A DNA stretch of 57,470 nt. Origin: Verrucomicrobiales bacterium. Its GTDB lineage: Bacteria > Verrucomicrobiota > Verrucomicrobiia > Verrucomicrobiales > V1-33. Every line of letters starts with the position of its first letter. Position 1 is the stretch's first letter. Made by a program: the position numbers and the translations under genes. The stretch covers positions 1-57,470 of the forward strand of contig JAQGPJ010000024.1 of assembly GCA_028293125.1 (NCBI GenBank). The letters run 5' to 3'. The notes under the pieces were generated by a model. It ran no database searches and was not told where the DNA came from. It saw nothing but the letters and a program-made list of their open reading frames with translations. This document shows, piece by piece, positions 35,565 to 44,369 of the stretch.

Positions 35565-37085
35565 ATGATCTCTCCCGAACGGTCCCAGGAACTGCTGCGC
35601 GCCTACACGGCCACCCGTTGCGCAACCGCGTTCGGGGAACTCGTGGCGGGTTGGACCGGGATGGTCCACGCCACCACCCTGCGGGTCGCGCGTGGCCAGG
35701 AGGCACTGGCGGAGGATGTCACGCAGACCGTTTTCTCACGGCTCGCCGCCACGCCCGAAAAGGTGAGGGACGCCTGGGCGCTTGGCTCCTGGCTGCACGC
35801 CGCGGCCACCGGCCTCACACTGGATGCCCTGCGTGCTGAGGCCCGACGGCGGCGGCGGGAGGAGGAAACTTCCCGGCAGCTAATGACACACACACCGGAA
35901 CCTCCAACGCCGGGTGCCGGGGAGGGCGGGCACCCACTCATTACGGAAATCGATAGTGCGCTCACCGGACTTCCACCGCAGGATAGCCAGCTGCTCATCA
36001 TGCGCTTCTGGCAGCGGCAGGACTGGCGCAGCATCGGACGGGCTTTCGGACTGAGTGACGACGCTGCGCAGAAGCGCATGGGCCGCGCGCTGGAGCGTCT
36101 GCGGCGCATTCTGGCCCGGCGCGGCATCACCAGCACTGCCGGGATGCTCTCGGCCGTGCTGGCGGGCACCGTCCCCCATGACCTGTCCGCCGCCGTCGTG
36201 CTGAAAATCATCACTGCCTCCCAAGCCTCCCTTTCCTCCGTCCTAACCACCGCCCTCATGACCACTAAAACAAAAGCCGCCATCGCCGCCATCGTGATCG
36301 CCGCCACCGCCTCTATTGTTTACCAGCAACAGCGGATCACCTCCCAGCAGGAGGAGATACAGTCCTTGAGGAAAAGCGCGCCTGTTACTGCGTTTAAAAG
36401 GGCTCCTGTCCCTGTTCTTGTGGAAGAAAGGACTTCCGCCGGTGCCGTTGCTGTTAAACCCAGGGACCTGCCCGCCACCCCGGAACCGGAAAGCTCCCGC
36501 CCCTCCGGCCCGGAAGTGAATAAAGGCCTCAGGGATTTTGACGCTATGAACCGCGGAAAATTGAAGGAGAAGCTCGCTGTTCTGCGGACACGTCTGTCGC
36601 TCACACCGGAGCAGGAGGCGGAAACCGCCAAAGCGCTCGAATACGGGCAGTCCAAAATCAAAATCTCCCCACCCAATGTCATCGTCTCCAAAGCCACCGC
36701 GGAGGATATCCGGAAAATGGAGGAGGCCATCAGCGACACTCTCAATCCCGGCCAGCGGGCGGAATACGAGTCCTTCCGTGCGGAGGAAAAGGCCAATACC
36801 CTGGAGGCGGCCGCAAACCGCGAGCTCTCGAATCTGCAGTCGATGATGAATCTCTCGCAGGAGCAGAAGGATCAGGTTTTTACCATCTTCTCGGAAATCG
36901 CTGAAAAGGAGTCCACGCTGCCCGTGCTGGAACCCGGCGGGGAGAGGGAGGCCAAAGCCATCGAAGCGGCCGTCAATGCCCGCTGGGCTGACCGCCGGGA
37001 AGCTCTCAGCGCCATTCTGACACCGGAGCAGATGGCTGTCTATAATCAGGCAGGAAGCCCCTACAAACGCGGAGCCGGCGGCTGA
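35565..37085 (+). CDS. ECF-type sigma factor fused to a membrane segment and Spy/CpxP-like LTxxQ domain
   Basis: 506 residues. Sigma region 2 (about 10-90) includes GQEALAEDVTQTVFSRLAA; region 4 (about 130-185) has LPPQDSQLLIMRFWQRQDWRSIGRAFGLSDDAAQKRMGRALERLR. A hydrophobic linker (RRGITSTAGMLSAVLAG) and a transmembrane helix at 237-253 follow. Outside the membrane are a short coiled coil (QQEEIQSLRK), a proline-rich linker, then a helical domain with four LTxxQ-type motifs: LTPEQ (346), LNPGQ (393), LSQEQ (430) and LTPEQ (485). Such motifs define Spy/CpxP/ZraP/CnrX-type envelope-stress or metal sensors. The arrangement suggests a sigma factor that is its own transmembrane sensor. No separate anti-sigma gene is nearby. 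Confidence 0.87.
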   Translation: MISPERSQELLRAYTATRCATAFGELVAGWTGMVHATTLRVARGQEALAEDVTQTVFSRLAATPEKVRDAWALGSWLHAAATGLTLDALRAEARRRRREEETSRQLMTHTPEPPTPGAGEGGHPLITEIDSALTGLPPQDSQLLIMRFWQRQDWRSIGRAFGLSDDAAQKRMGRALERLRRILARRGITSTAGMLSAVLAGTVPHDLSAAVVLKIITASQASLSSVLTTALMTTKTKAAIAAIVIAATASIVYQQQRITSQQEEIQSLRKSAPVTAFKRAPVPVLVEERTSAGAVAVKPRDLPATPEPESSRPSGPEVNKGLRDFDAMNRGKLKEKLAVLRTRLSLTPEQEAETAKALEYGQSKIKISPPNVIVSKATAEDIRKMEEAISDTLNPGQRAEYESFRAEEKANTLEAAANRELSNLQSMMNLSQEQKDQVFTIFSEIAEKESTLPVLEPGGEREAKAIEAAVNARWADRREALSAILTPEQMAVYNQAGSPYKRGAGG

Positions 37086-37155
37086 TCCGGACCCGGATGG
37101 GGAGGTGCCGGCTGACGATGGCAGGAAAAAACCTGCTTCTGTTCAGAAGAATCCT

Positions 37156-38166
37156 CTAATCCGCCTCCGCGCGGGGATCCCGGGAAAGCAGTTCAGTGAG
37201 GGCCGACGAGCAGGATTTCTCTTGGTAGAGCACGGCGTAAACCACATCGATGATCGGCGTGCGCACGCCGAAGGCGCGGGCGGCCGTGTAAATGCTTTCC
37301 GTGTTGGGCACGCCCTCGGCGACCATGTTCATGCCGGCGGTGATTTCCTCCAGGCTCTGGCCCGCCCCCAGCAGCCGGCCCACGCGGTGGTTCCGGCTGT
37401 GGCTGCTGTAGCAGGTGACCACCAGGTCGCCCACGCCGCTCAGGCCTTGAAAGGTTTCGAACCGTCCACCCGCCGCTTGGCCAAGACGCGCCAGCTCCAC
37501 CAGACTGCGGGTGACCAGCGCCGCACGGGCGTTGTCGCCCAGCCCCAGGCCCTCACAGATGCCACTGGCGATGGCGAAGATGTTCTTGGCCGCCCCCCCC
37601 CACTCGATCCCGGCCACATCGGTGCTGCGGTAGGTGCGGAACCACGGCAGCGTGAAAAATTGCTGGACCCGCACGCTCACCTCCTCATCATGGCTGCCGA
37701 TGACGGCGGCGGCGGCCAGCCGCCGGCCGATCTCCTCGGCGTGGTTGGGGCCGGAGAGCACGGCCACAGGATTCTCCGGGAAAATACCGTGCAGGATTTC
37801 GGACATGCGGAGGCCGGTCCCGCTTTCGATGCCCTTGGCGCAGGAGATCAGCACCGCGCCCGGTTTTACGGCTTCGGCGGTGCGCATCTCCTCCGCCACC
37901 TGCCGCAGCGCCCGCGATGGAACCACAAACAGAATGGCATCGGCTGACGCGGTCTCCTGCACCGAGGCCGTCACCAGGACATTGTCCGGCAGCTCACAGT
38001 CCGGCAGATACCTCGTATTGCGGCGCGAAGCCATAATACTGCGGCACTCCACCCTGTCCCTTCCCCTCAGAGTGACGCGGCCGGCTTTGTGGGCGGCGGT
38101 GAAGGCCAGGGCGGTGCCCCAGCTGCCGGTTCCGATGACAGCGATTTCGTGCATTCGGCTGCTCAT
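37156..38166 (-). CDS. gpsA: Glycerol-3-phosphate dehydrogenase (NAD(P)+)
   Basis: 336 residues, normal length. It reduces dihydroxyacetone phosphate to sn-glycerol 3-phosphate for phospholipid synthesis. The Rossmann motif IGTGSWGTAL is at 11-20. ISCAKGIE, LSGPNHAEEIG and the IEWGGAAKNIFAIASGI block with the catalytic Lys follow in the family order. The start at 38166 overlaps the plsY stop as ATGA, so the two early lipid-synthesis genes are coupled: GpsA makes the substrate PlsY acylates. A run of nine C (on the plus strand) occurs at 37593-37601 inside the coding region. Confidence 0.97.
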   Translation of the reverse strand: MSSRMHEIAVIGTGSWGTALAFTAAHKAGRVTLRGRDRVECRSIMASRRNTRYLPDCELPDNVLVTASVQETASADAILFVVPSRALRQVAEEMRTAEAVKPGAVLISCAKGIESGTGLRMSEILHGIFPENPVAVLSGPNHAEEIGRRLAAAAVIGSHDEEVSVRVQQFFTLPWFRTYRSTDVAGIEWGGAAKNIFAIASGICEGLGLGDNARAALVTRSLVELARLGQAAGGRFETFQGLSGVGDLVVTCYSSHSRNHRVGRLLGAGQSLEEITAGMNMVAEGVPNTESIYTAARAFGVRTPIIDVVYAVLYQEKSCSSALTELLSRDPRAEAD

Positions 38167-38813
38167 GGGGCTGAGGGTTTGGGGCGGCGCTCAAAACGGT
38201 TCTCCGTTCCGGCCATCAGACGTTTCAAATTGGACCGGTGCCGCCAAACGGCCAGCCCTCCGATGACAGTGGCGAATCCCAGCAGCGGCAGGGCCGGGCC
38301 ACCCGTAAGAATGCGCTGCACGAGCACCGTCACTGGCAGCACGGCCCCGGCTCCAACAGAGGCCATCGCGACATAGCGGGTGGTGTAAAACAAAATCAGC
38401 CAGAGCAGCAGCGCCACTCCCAGAGCCACCGGCAGCAGCGCCAGGAGGACCCCTGCGGAAGTAGCGATTCCCTTGCCGCCTTTGAAGTTCAGCCAGAAGG
38501 TGAAATTATGCCCCAGCACGGTGCCCAGGCCGGCCAGCAGGGAGGCCCAGGTGCCGTCAAGGCCGTGACCGGCGCACCAGGATTTGGCGAAAAGGACAGG
38601 CAGCAAACCCTTCAGGCAGTCGAGGGCGAAGACTGGGAGGCCAATCTTTTTGCCCATCACCCGGATCACGTTGGTGGCTCCGATGTTGCCGCTGCCATGC
38701 TGGCGGATATCCACCCCCTTCCACCGCGCGGCAAGGAAACCGAAAGGCGTGGCTCCGGCTATATAGGCCAGAAGAGTGATGACGATAAGCGGCAGAGGAC
38801 CGGGGGGGGGCAT
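38163..38813 (-). CDS. plsY: Acyl-phosphate:glycerol-3-phosphate acyltransferase
   Basis: 216 residues with five or more hydrophobic segments, as expected for this inner-membrane enzyme that transfers acyl groups from acyl-phosphate to glycerol 3-phosphate. The conserved loops are visible: GSGNIGATNVIRVMGKK (about 36-52), the long GHNFTFWLNFKGGKGIATSAGV (about 102-123) and a later loop after ARYVAMAS-like sequence. The start codon is followed at once by nine C residues coding for three prolines (38802-38810), a homopolymer that could slip. Overlaps gpsA by ATGA. Confidence 0.95.
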   Translation of the reverse strand: MPPPGPLPLIVITLLAYIAGATPFGFLAARWKGVDIRQHGSGNIGATNVIRVMGKKIGLPVFALDCLKGLLPVLFAKSWCAGHGLDGTWASLLAGLGTVLGHNFTFWLNFKGGKGIATSAGVLLALLPVALGVALLLWLILFYTTRYVAMASVGAGAVLPVTVLVQRILTGGPALPLLGFATVIGGLAVWRHRSNLKRLMAGTENRFERRPKPSAP

Positions 38814-38957
38814 GGGGCCGGATGTTCAGAAGGATTGCCCCGGCCTGTCAACGGAAAGTAAGCGGTGCGGCAGTCCACGCGCCGGAAAGGAGCGGTCTTT
38901 CATCGGCTCCGGTCAAGGCACTGTTGCAATCCCCGGAGGGTGCGGGATGGTGGTCCG

Positions 38958-39326
38958 GTGTTTCAGGTTATTTTCAATGAGATCAGCGCGGCCGAGATGT
39001 CGCAGTTGGACACCATCCTGCAGCTGGAGCTGCTCACGGAGTTCAAGGTCACGCCGGAGGACCTGAGCGCCCCGCACGGGGATCGCTTTGGCCGGATTGA
39101 GCGTGACGGCAAGGCGCTCTACCGCTACCGTGCCAAGGGATACCGTATTTATTTCGAAGTCGTGGACGGCGGAGTCCGGGTCCACCGCGTGCTGCACAGG
39201 AACTCGCTGAAGGATTTCCTTTTCCGAAATGGCAGCCGCCGCGACGGCGCGGAGGACGAGGTGCTGGCCAATTCCAAAAACTTCTGGAAGCTGATCGAGG
39301 AGGGCCAGCGTGCCCGCCGGGCCTGA
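38958..39326 (+). CDS. RelE/ParE-like toxin family protein, no antitoxin seen
   Basis: About 122 residues from the GTG at 38958; the open frame extends upstream but that part is basic and unlike the family. The core (FNEISAAEMSQLDTILQLELL, then RFGRIERDGKALYRYRAKGYRIYFEV and VHRVLHRNSLKDFLFR) follows the RelE/ParE beta-hairpin fold, with the basic and aromatic residues of a ribosome-acting toxin. A C-terminal helix (ANSKNFWKLIEEG) extends the fold. No antitoxin gene flanks it, so it may be a domesticated relative rather than an active toxin. The start is uncertain because no ribosome-binding site fits. Confidence 0.7.
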   Translation: MFQVIFNEISAAEMSQLDTILQLELLTEFKVTPEDLSAPHGDRFGRIERDGKALYRYRAKGYRIYFEVVDGGVRVHRVLHRNSLKDFLFRNGSRRDGAEDEVLANSKNFWKLIEEGQRARRA

Positions 39327-39562
39327 ATAGGACCTTATGCTTTTATCCTCCCGGTCAGCACGGGAAAGCCGCCGGCTGCCGGCTGCCTCGGCGCTGACAG
39401 GATTTGAGGAGCTTTCGTTTGCCGAATCCGAAGCTGTTTGTCCGGAAATTGGACTTTTGGCCTGTCCGTGCCCACATTGCGCGCCTTGCCTGTGGAACCT
39501 TTCCGCTGGAAACCCATTCACCGGAAGTAAAAAAGCCAACGCCCCTTTTCCCGACTCAATTT

Positions 39563-39775
39563 ATGGAAGCATTCGGAGTCAAACTCACCAGTGGCAAAAT
39601 CATGTGGATTCAGGCCGATGAGGCGGAGTGCCGCGACGGCGCGGTTGTATTTTACCGGGGACAGGGAGACAGCCGCACCCTCGTCGCCGGCTTCAGCCTC
39701 GCCCATATCAACCATTTCGGAGTTCCCTCCGCTTTTGCCGCGGCGGAATCCGGTGCGGCTCCGGGCCAGGTTTGA
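39563..39775 (+). CDS. Small protein of unknown function
   Basis: 70 residues from the ATG at 39563. The sequence (GVKLTSGKIMWIQADEAECRDG, then LVAGFSLAHINHFGVPSAF) alternates like a small beta-barrel and reads like a genuine conserved protein. No signal peptide or membrane segment. It is 54 nt upstream of the proline-rich secreted protein and may be cotranscribed. Function is not recognised. Confidence 0.55.
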   Translation: MEAFGVKLTSGKIMWIQADEAECRDGAVVFYRGQGDSRTLVAGFSLAHINHFGVPSAFAAAESGAAPGQV

Positions 39776-39829
39776 TCGTTGTCTTTTTGAAGCCGGTGTC
39801 CGGCACCGGCCCTGTCTCCTTTTCCGGTT

Positions 39830-40816
39830 ATGAAGCTGAAATTCCTCCGCACCCTGCCTTTTGCGGCTCCACGCCGGCTGCTGAATCCCAAGCCTGGACC
39901 GGGCGCGGTGATAATCCGCCTGTTGCTTTCACCCGTCGCACCGCTGACGGTTCACGCACAGGAACCCTACCGTCCGCAGACGCCGGGCGCCCTGCTGGCC
40001 GCGGAGACATTGAAGCGCCAAGTGCTGGACCGGACTTTTGAGCGTTTTGTGGAAATCTCCGGCCAAGAAGGCAATCCCATCCCCAATGTGTGGACGATCG
40101 TGACGCGGGATTCCCGCAGCCCCTCAGGTCTGTCCGAGTATGTGGTGCGGGGGCGCAGGGTGGAGGTGCGAGGGGAAACCAACACCTTTTATCCCAAAGT
40201 CCCTCCCATCGGGTTTTTCGCCCTGCCGAAAGTGGCGGTGGACAGCGAGAAGGCATTCCGCATCGCGGACCGGGAGGCTGGTCTGGCCAAAGTGGGATTC
40301 GACTCCCTGAATTTCCGCCTGCGAGCCCGCGAGTTTTCGGATGACGCCCTCTGGACGGTGCAGCTGCTCAATTCAGACGATGAAATCGTAGGCCACGTGG
40401 ATCTCTCCGCCGCCTCGGGCAAAGTGCTGCGCACCATATGGTATTACCGCGATTCCGAAGCTGAAATCATGCGGATCGTGGACAGCGCCTGGCCGGGCCC
40501 TCCCAAGCTCCCGCTGGAGCCAGCCATACCACCCTCGTCCCTGCCGGCACCTATTCCTCCCAACACTCCAGCGCCGGGCACCCTGCCCCCGGCTCCATTG
40601 ACGCCGCCGGAAGTCCTCCCACCCACGCTGCCGCCCCCGGTGGTTGATCCCGCCGATCCATCCCAGCCTGAGCCTGAGCCACTCCCGGTTCCTGAGCCGG
40701 GCACCCTCCCGGAGCCGGCACCCCTTCCCGTTCCCAATCCGAATCCGGGCCTCAATCCCCGTCCTAAACCGCAACCGGTTCCGGTTCCGGAACCCACGGC
40801 TCCCGTTCCGCGCTGA
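39830..40816 (+). CDS. Exported protein with proline-rich repetitive tail
   Basis: 328 residues. An N-terminal hydrophobic region (about 25-44, ending in THVHAQ-like sequence) suggests export. Residues 45-220 form a globular region with a PepSY-like flavour: KAFRIADREAG, NFRLRAREFSDDALWTVQLL, GHVDLSAASGKVLRTIWYY. The last 100 residues are a run of Pro-x-Pro units, including EPEPLPVPEP and NPNPGLNPRPKPQPVP, likely an extended spacer. No gene nearby reveals its role. Confidence 0.72.
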   Translation: MKLKFLRTLPFAAPRRLLNPKPGPGAVIIRLLLSPVAPLTVHAQEPYRPQTPGALLAAETLKRQVLDRTFERFVEISGQEGNPIPNVWTIVTRDSRSPSGLSEYVVRGRRVEVRGETNTFYPKVPPIGFFALPKVAVDSEKAFRIADREAGLAKVGFDSLNFRLRAREFSDDALWTVQLLNSDDEIVGHVDLSAASGKVLRTIWYYRDSEAEIMRIVDSAWPGPPKLPLEPAIPPSSLPAPIPPNTPAPGTLPPAPLTPPEVLPPTLPPPVVDPADPSQPEPEPLPVPEPGTLPEPAPLPVPNPNPGLNPRPKPQPVPVPEPTAPVPR

Positions 40817-40923
40817 CAAAAGGAGCCCAATCTTATCCTGCGACTTGGTTTTCCTTCGGAAACCCGTGCCTCCACGCACCCGCGCAATTGACAAATCCAT
40901 GCCCGGCCTTTCTCATCGGGCCT

Positions 40924-42081
40924 ATGGAAAACGTCCGTATCGGCATCGTCGGCCTTGGCAACATGGGAAAAGCGCACCGGGCCTGCCTGCGGGCGGGAAA
41001 AGTCAGCGGTCTGCAGCTGACCGCCATCTGCGACCGCACCACCAACCTGCCCCCGCCGGAGGAGGGGGAGGCCCAGTTCGCCGATGTGGAGGCCATGATC
41101 GCCTCCGGCTGTGTGGACGCCCTGCTGATCGCCACCCCGCATTATTTCCACACCACCGTGGGCATCGCCGCGCTGAGAGCCGGCCTGCATGTGATGGTGG
41201 AGAAACCCCTCTCCGTCCACAAGGCCGACTGCGAGCGTCTGATCAATGCCCATCAGGGATCTGGCCAAATCTTTGCGGCCATGTTCCAGCTGCGGACCGA
41301 TCCGCTTTACAAACAGCTCAAAAGCCTCGTCAGCCAGGGGGAGCTGGGCTCCATCCGCCGCGTGCTGTGGGACTGCACGGACTGGTTCCGCACCGAGACC
41401 TATTACACCAGCGGCGGCTGGCGCGCCACCTGGAAGGGGGAGGGCGGTGGCGTGCTGCTGAACCAGTGCCCGCACAATCTTGACCTCTACCAGTGGCTTT
41501 TCGGCATGCCGTCGGAGGTCACCGGCTTCTGCCAGTTCGGGCGCTATCACGATATCGAGGTGGAGGACGACGTCACGGCCTATTTTCGTTATAAAAACGG
41601 CACCCACGCCACCTTCATCACCAGCACCGGCGAGGCCCCCGGCAAAAACCTGCTTCAGATCACGGGTGAGAATGGGCTGGTCACGGTGAACGGGCGCCAA
41701 GTGACCTTTCAGCGCAACCGCACCTCCATGTCGGAGTTCAGCCTGGAATCCGACGCCGGCTTCGCCAAGCCGGAGAACTGGAGCATTGACATGCCAGTGC
41801 CCCCCGGCACCGCCAGCCATGTCGAGGTCCTGCAGAACTTCACGGACGCCATCCTGCACGGCGTGCCGCTCATCGCTCCGGCGGCGGAGGGCATCCACTC
41901 CATCGAGCTGGCGAACGCCATCCTGCTCTCCACTTGGAAAAACCGCACCGTGCCCCTGCCCATGGACAGCCTGCAGTACGAGAGGGAACTCCATAACCGC
42001 ATCTCCTCCAGCACCCATGTCCGGAAGCCCCGCAGCGTGAAAAAGCTCACCAGCGACGATTTTGCGAAATCATTCAAATAG
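40924..42081 (+). CDS. Gfo/Idh/MocA-family oxidoreductase
   Basis: 385 residues from the ATG at 40924; a TTG 36 nt earlier is less likely. The dinucleotide motif GLGNMG is at 10-15, and the catalytic EKP motif at 93-95 within MVEKPLSVHK, followed by NQCPHNLDLYQWLFG, where the conserved His of the family sits. These enzymes oxidise or reduce sugars and cyclitols with NAD(P). The substrate cannot be told. It is cytoplasmic, with no signal. The stop overlaps the convergent HicB-like gene by 12 nt. Confidence 0.92.
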   Translation: MENVRIGIVGLGNMGKAHRACLRAGKVSGLQLTAICDRTTNLPPPEEGEAQFADVEAMIASGCVDALLIATPHYFHTTVGIAALRAGLHVMVEKPLSVHKADCERLINAHQGSGQIFAAMFQLRTDPLYKQLKSLVSQGELGSIRRVLWDCTDWFRTETYYTSGGWRATWKGEGGGVLLNQCPHNLDLYQWLFGMPSEVTGFCQFGRYHDIEVEDDVTAYFRYKNGTHATFITSTGEAPGKNLLQITGENGLVTVNGRQVTFQRNRTSMSEFSLESDAGFAKPENWSIDMPVPPGTASHVEVLQNFTDAILHGVPLIAPAAEGIHSIELANAILLSTWKNRTVPLPMDSLQYERELHNRISSSTHVRKPRSVKKLTSDDFAKSFK

Positions 42082-42270
42082 GGTAATGGTTCCCTGACAC
42101 GTCACACTCTGCCCCGGTTTAGCCGCCAGAAGCCATCCTTCAATCGCCTCGTGCAGATTGGCTTCAAGCTCCTGAAGCGATTCCCCCTGCGTAAAGCAGC
42201 CCGGCAAACCCGGAACCTCCGCCCAGAGTCCCCCCTCCTCCGCCTCATGAATGATGGCTTGGAATGTCAT
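42070..42270 (-). CDS. HicB-like antitoxin-fold protein, no HicA seen
   Basis: 66 residues from the ATG at 42270. The sequence FQAIIHEAEEGGLWAEVPGLPGC-FTQGESLQELEANLHEAIEGWLLA is the classic partial RNase-H-like HicB fold. It lacks a C-terminal DNA-binding segment. No HicA-type gene is found upstream or downstream on this strand, so it is an orphan. Such proteins exist widely without toxins. It ends inside the last codons of the convergent oxidoreductase gene. Confidence 0.78.
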   Translation of the reverse strand: MTFQAIIHEAEEGGLWAEVPGLPGCFTQGESLQELEANLHEAIEGWLLAAKPGQSVTCQGTITLFE

Positions 42271-42370
42271 GCCGCCAATATATCCACGCGCCGCATACAG
42301 CGAAAGCTGAATCCGTCCCACGCCGCTCCACCTGACGATGGGATGTGGCGCACCTCTCAAGGCGGGCGCC

Positions 42371-43594
42371 TCACCCCACCACCTTCACCCGTCGGGCCAC
42401 CCACAGGCTGATCAATCCGCAGACGACGGCGATCCAGCCCAGCAGGTGGTAGCCGTGATAGGGGCCGGTGTCGCCGTCGCGTTTCACGACCACCCCGGCA
42501 AGGACGCCAATCCCCCCGGACGCGAGGTCGCGGACGCAGGAGGACAGGCTCATGAAGGCTCCGCGCTGCGCTGGCTTCACCGCCAAACTGGCAATGGCCT
42601 GTCCCGGCCCGAACCGCCCGCTGGCAAACACAAAAAAGAATCCCGCCAGCATCAGCACCGCCCACAACGACAGCGGCGGGGCATTGGTCAGCATCAGAAT
42701 CACCACCGACGCCACCGCGGTCATGATGGCGTACACCCGCCAGCGCCCGAAGCGGTCCGCCCATCGGCCCGCCAGCGGTCCCGTGAAAACCGTCAGCACC
42801 CCGCCGGTCATGTACACCAGAAACAGCTGGCTCTCCGGCAGGCCCACGTTGGACACCAGATAGGGCGACAGAAAGGGAATAACGGTGAAATGCGCGGCCA
42901 TCATGCAGATCATCAGCAGCAGGCCCCACTGCACGTTCCGGTTTCCGATCAGGGCGATCAGATTGCGCCATTTGCCGGAAGGGCCGCCTGTGGTCAGATG
43001 CCCGCGCAAGGCGGGCATGCCCAGGAGAGCCACCACCCACATCACCGCCGCGACGATGGCGATAAAGACAAAGGGACTTTCCCAGTCAAACCATTCCGCC
43101 AGTTTCAGCCCAGCGGGCACTCCCAGCGCCGAAGCCGCGGAAAAGGCGGTCATCACAATGCCGATGCCCGCCGCACGCCGGGACGGGGGCATCACATCGC
43201 TGACAATGGTCATCACCAGGGCTGCGGAGACTCCGCCGAAGGCTCCGCTGACCAGGCGCGCGGCCAGCAGCTGTTCATAGGAATGGGACAACGCGCAGGC
43301 CAGCGTGCCCACGGCGAAACCCGCATACATCACCAGCAGCAGGGGCCGCCGGTCAAAGCGGTCCACATACAGGGTGGCCACCAGCCCGGCAATGCCGGCG
43401 CTCCAGGTGTAGGCGGACAGGAGCCAGGTGAACTGATCCGGTCGGATGGCCAACTGCCGCATGAGCTGGGGGCCCAGCGGCATCATGATCATGAAGTCCA
43501 TGATGTGCGTGAACTGCACCGCCGCCAGCAGCAGCAGCAGAACCCGCTCGGAGAGGGTTACAGGTTTGAAAGGGGTCACAAGGGGGTCGGCCAC
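42371..43594 (-). CDS. MFS transporter
   Basis: 407 residues with about 12 hydrophobic segments; the start is GTG at 43594. The first loop (SAGIAGLVATLYVDRFDRRPLLL) shows the D-R-x-x-R-R-P/K motif A of the major facilitator superfamily, and the partner GPLAGRWADRFGRWRVY lies after the sixth helix. The arrangement resembles the drug-resistance or sugar-efflux (AraJ-like) groups. The substrate is unknown. It is a single gene on the minus strand. Confidence 0.92.
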   Translation of the reverse strand: MADPLVTPFKPVTLSERVLLLLLAAVQFTHIMDFMIMMPLGPQLMRQLAIRPDQFTWLLSAYTWSAGIAGLVATLYVDRFDRRPLLLVMYAGFAVGTLACALSHSYEQLLAARLVSGAFGGVSAALVMTIVSDVMPPSRRAAGIGIVMTAFSAASALGVPAGLKLAEWFDWESPFVFIAIVAAVMWVVALLGMPALRGHLTTGGPSGKWRNLIALIGNRNVQWGLLLMICMMAAHFTVIPFLSPYLVSNVGLPESQLFLVYMTGGVLTVFTGPLAGRWADRFGRWRVYAIMTAVASVVILMLTNAPPLSLWAVLMLAGFFFVFASGRFGPGQAIASLAVKPAQRGAFMSLSSCVRDLASGGIGVLAGVVVKRDGDTGPYHGYHLLGWIAVVCGLISLWVARRVKVVG

Positions 43595-43762
43595 CTACGC
43601 CGCCCCGCCCTTTTCCGCCAGCGGTAGTTGTGTTGGAAATCCCTCACTGATTCCTCATTCGGCCCTGAGGCCCAGTATTGAACGGCGGGCAAAGGCAGGC
43701 CCGTGCCTGAACGGCAAACCGGCGCTTGGAGGCCGGCTTGGGAAAACCGCCGCCGGCAGGCG

Positions 43763-44329
43763 CTACACCTGCATCACCTCAGCCTCTTTTTTCATCGCGT
43801 GGGCTTCGAGATCCTTGATGAATTTGTCCGTCATCTCTTGGATGGCTTTTTCCGTGCTTTTGAGATCGTCCTCCGTGATGGCGCTGGCTTTCTCGGCTTT
43901 GCGGACGGCCTCCACGGTGTCGCGCCGGTGGCCCCGCAGGCGGACTTTGCCCTCCTCGGCCTTTTCCTTCAGCACCTTCACCATCTCCTTGCGGCGCTCC
44001 TGGGTCAGCTCCGGGACCGGCAGGCGCAGGATCTTGCCGTAGGTCACCGGATTCAGCCCCAGCCGGCTCTCGCGGATGCCGCGCTCGATGTCCTTGAGGT
44101 TGCTGCTGTCAAAGGGCTCGACCACGATCATCCGGGGCTCCGGGGTGGTGATGTTGGCGAGCTGCCGCAGCTTCATGTTCATCCCGTAGGCGGTGACGTG
44201 GATCTCCACGCCCTCCACCATGGCGGGGTTGGCTTTGCCGGTGCGGATGCTGGAGAAATCATGCAGGGTGTAGTCGAGGGACTTCTGCATGTGCTCCTCC
44301 AGTTCCAGCAGGGCGAGTTCGGTATCCAT
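43763..44329 (-). CDS. frr: Ribosome recycling factor
   Basis: 188 residues from the ATG at 44329, normal for RRF, which with EF-G splits post-termination ribosomes. The family motifs are clear: SSIRTGKANPAMVEGV, then PFDSSNLKDIERGIRESRLGLNP near 90-112, and PVPELTQERRKEMVKVLKEKAEEGKVRLRGHRRD. An upstream extension of the frame lacks family features. It follows pyrH by about 40 nt, the common pyrH-frr order; rpsB and tsf are not adjacent. Confidence 0.97.
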   Translation of the reverse strand: MDTELALLELEEHMQKSLDYTLHDFSSIRTGKANPAMVEGVEIHVTAYGMNMKLRQLANITTPEPRMIVVEPFDSSNLKDIERGIRESRLGLNPVTYGKILRLPVPELTQERRKEMVKVLKEKAEEGKVRLRGHRRDTVEAVRKAEKASAITEDDLKSTEKAIQEMTDKFIKDLEAHAMKKEAEVMQV

Positions 44330-44369
44330 AAAAGGGTCGGGGTCGGGTTGGGCCGGCACTATCGCCTGG

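Noticed and set aside
38865-38957. Upstream extension of the RelE/ParE-like gene
   Set aside because: The added 31 residues are basic and unlike the family; GTG at 38958 fits the fold start.
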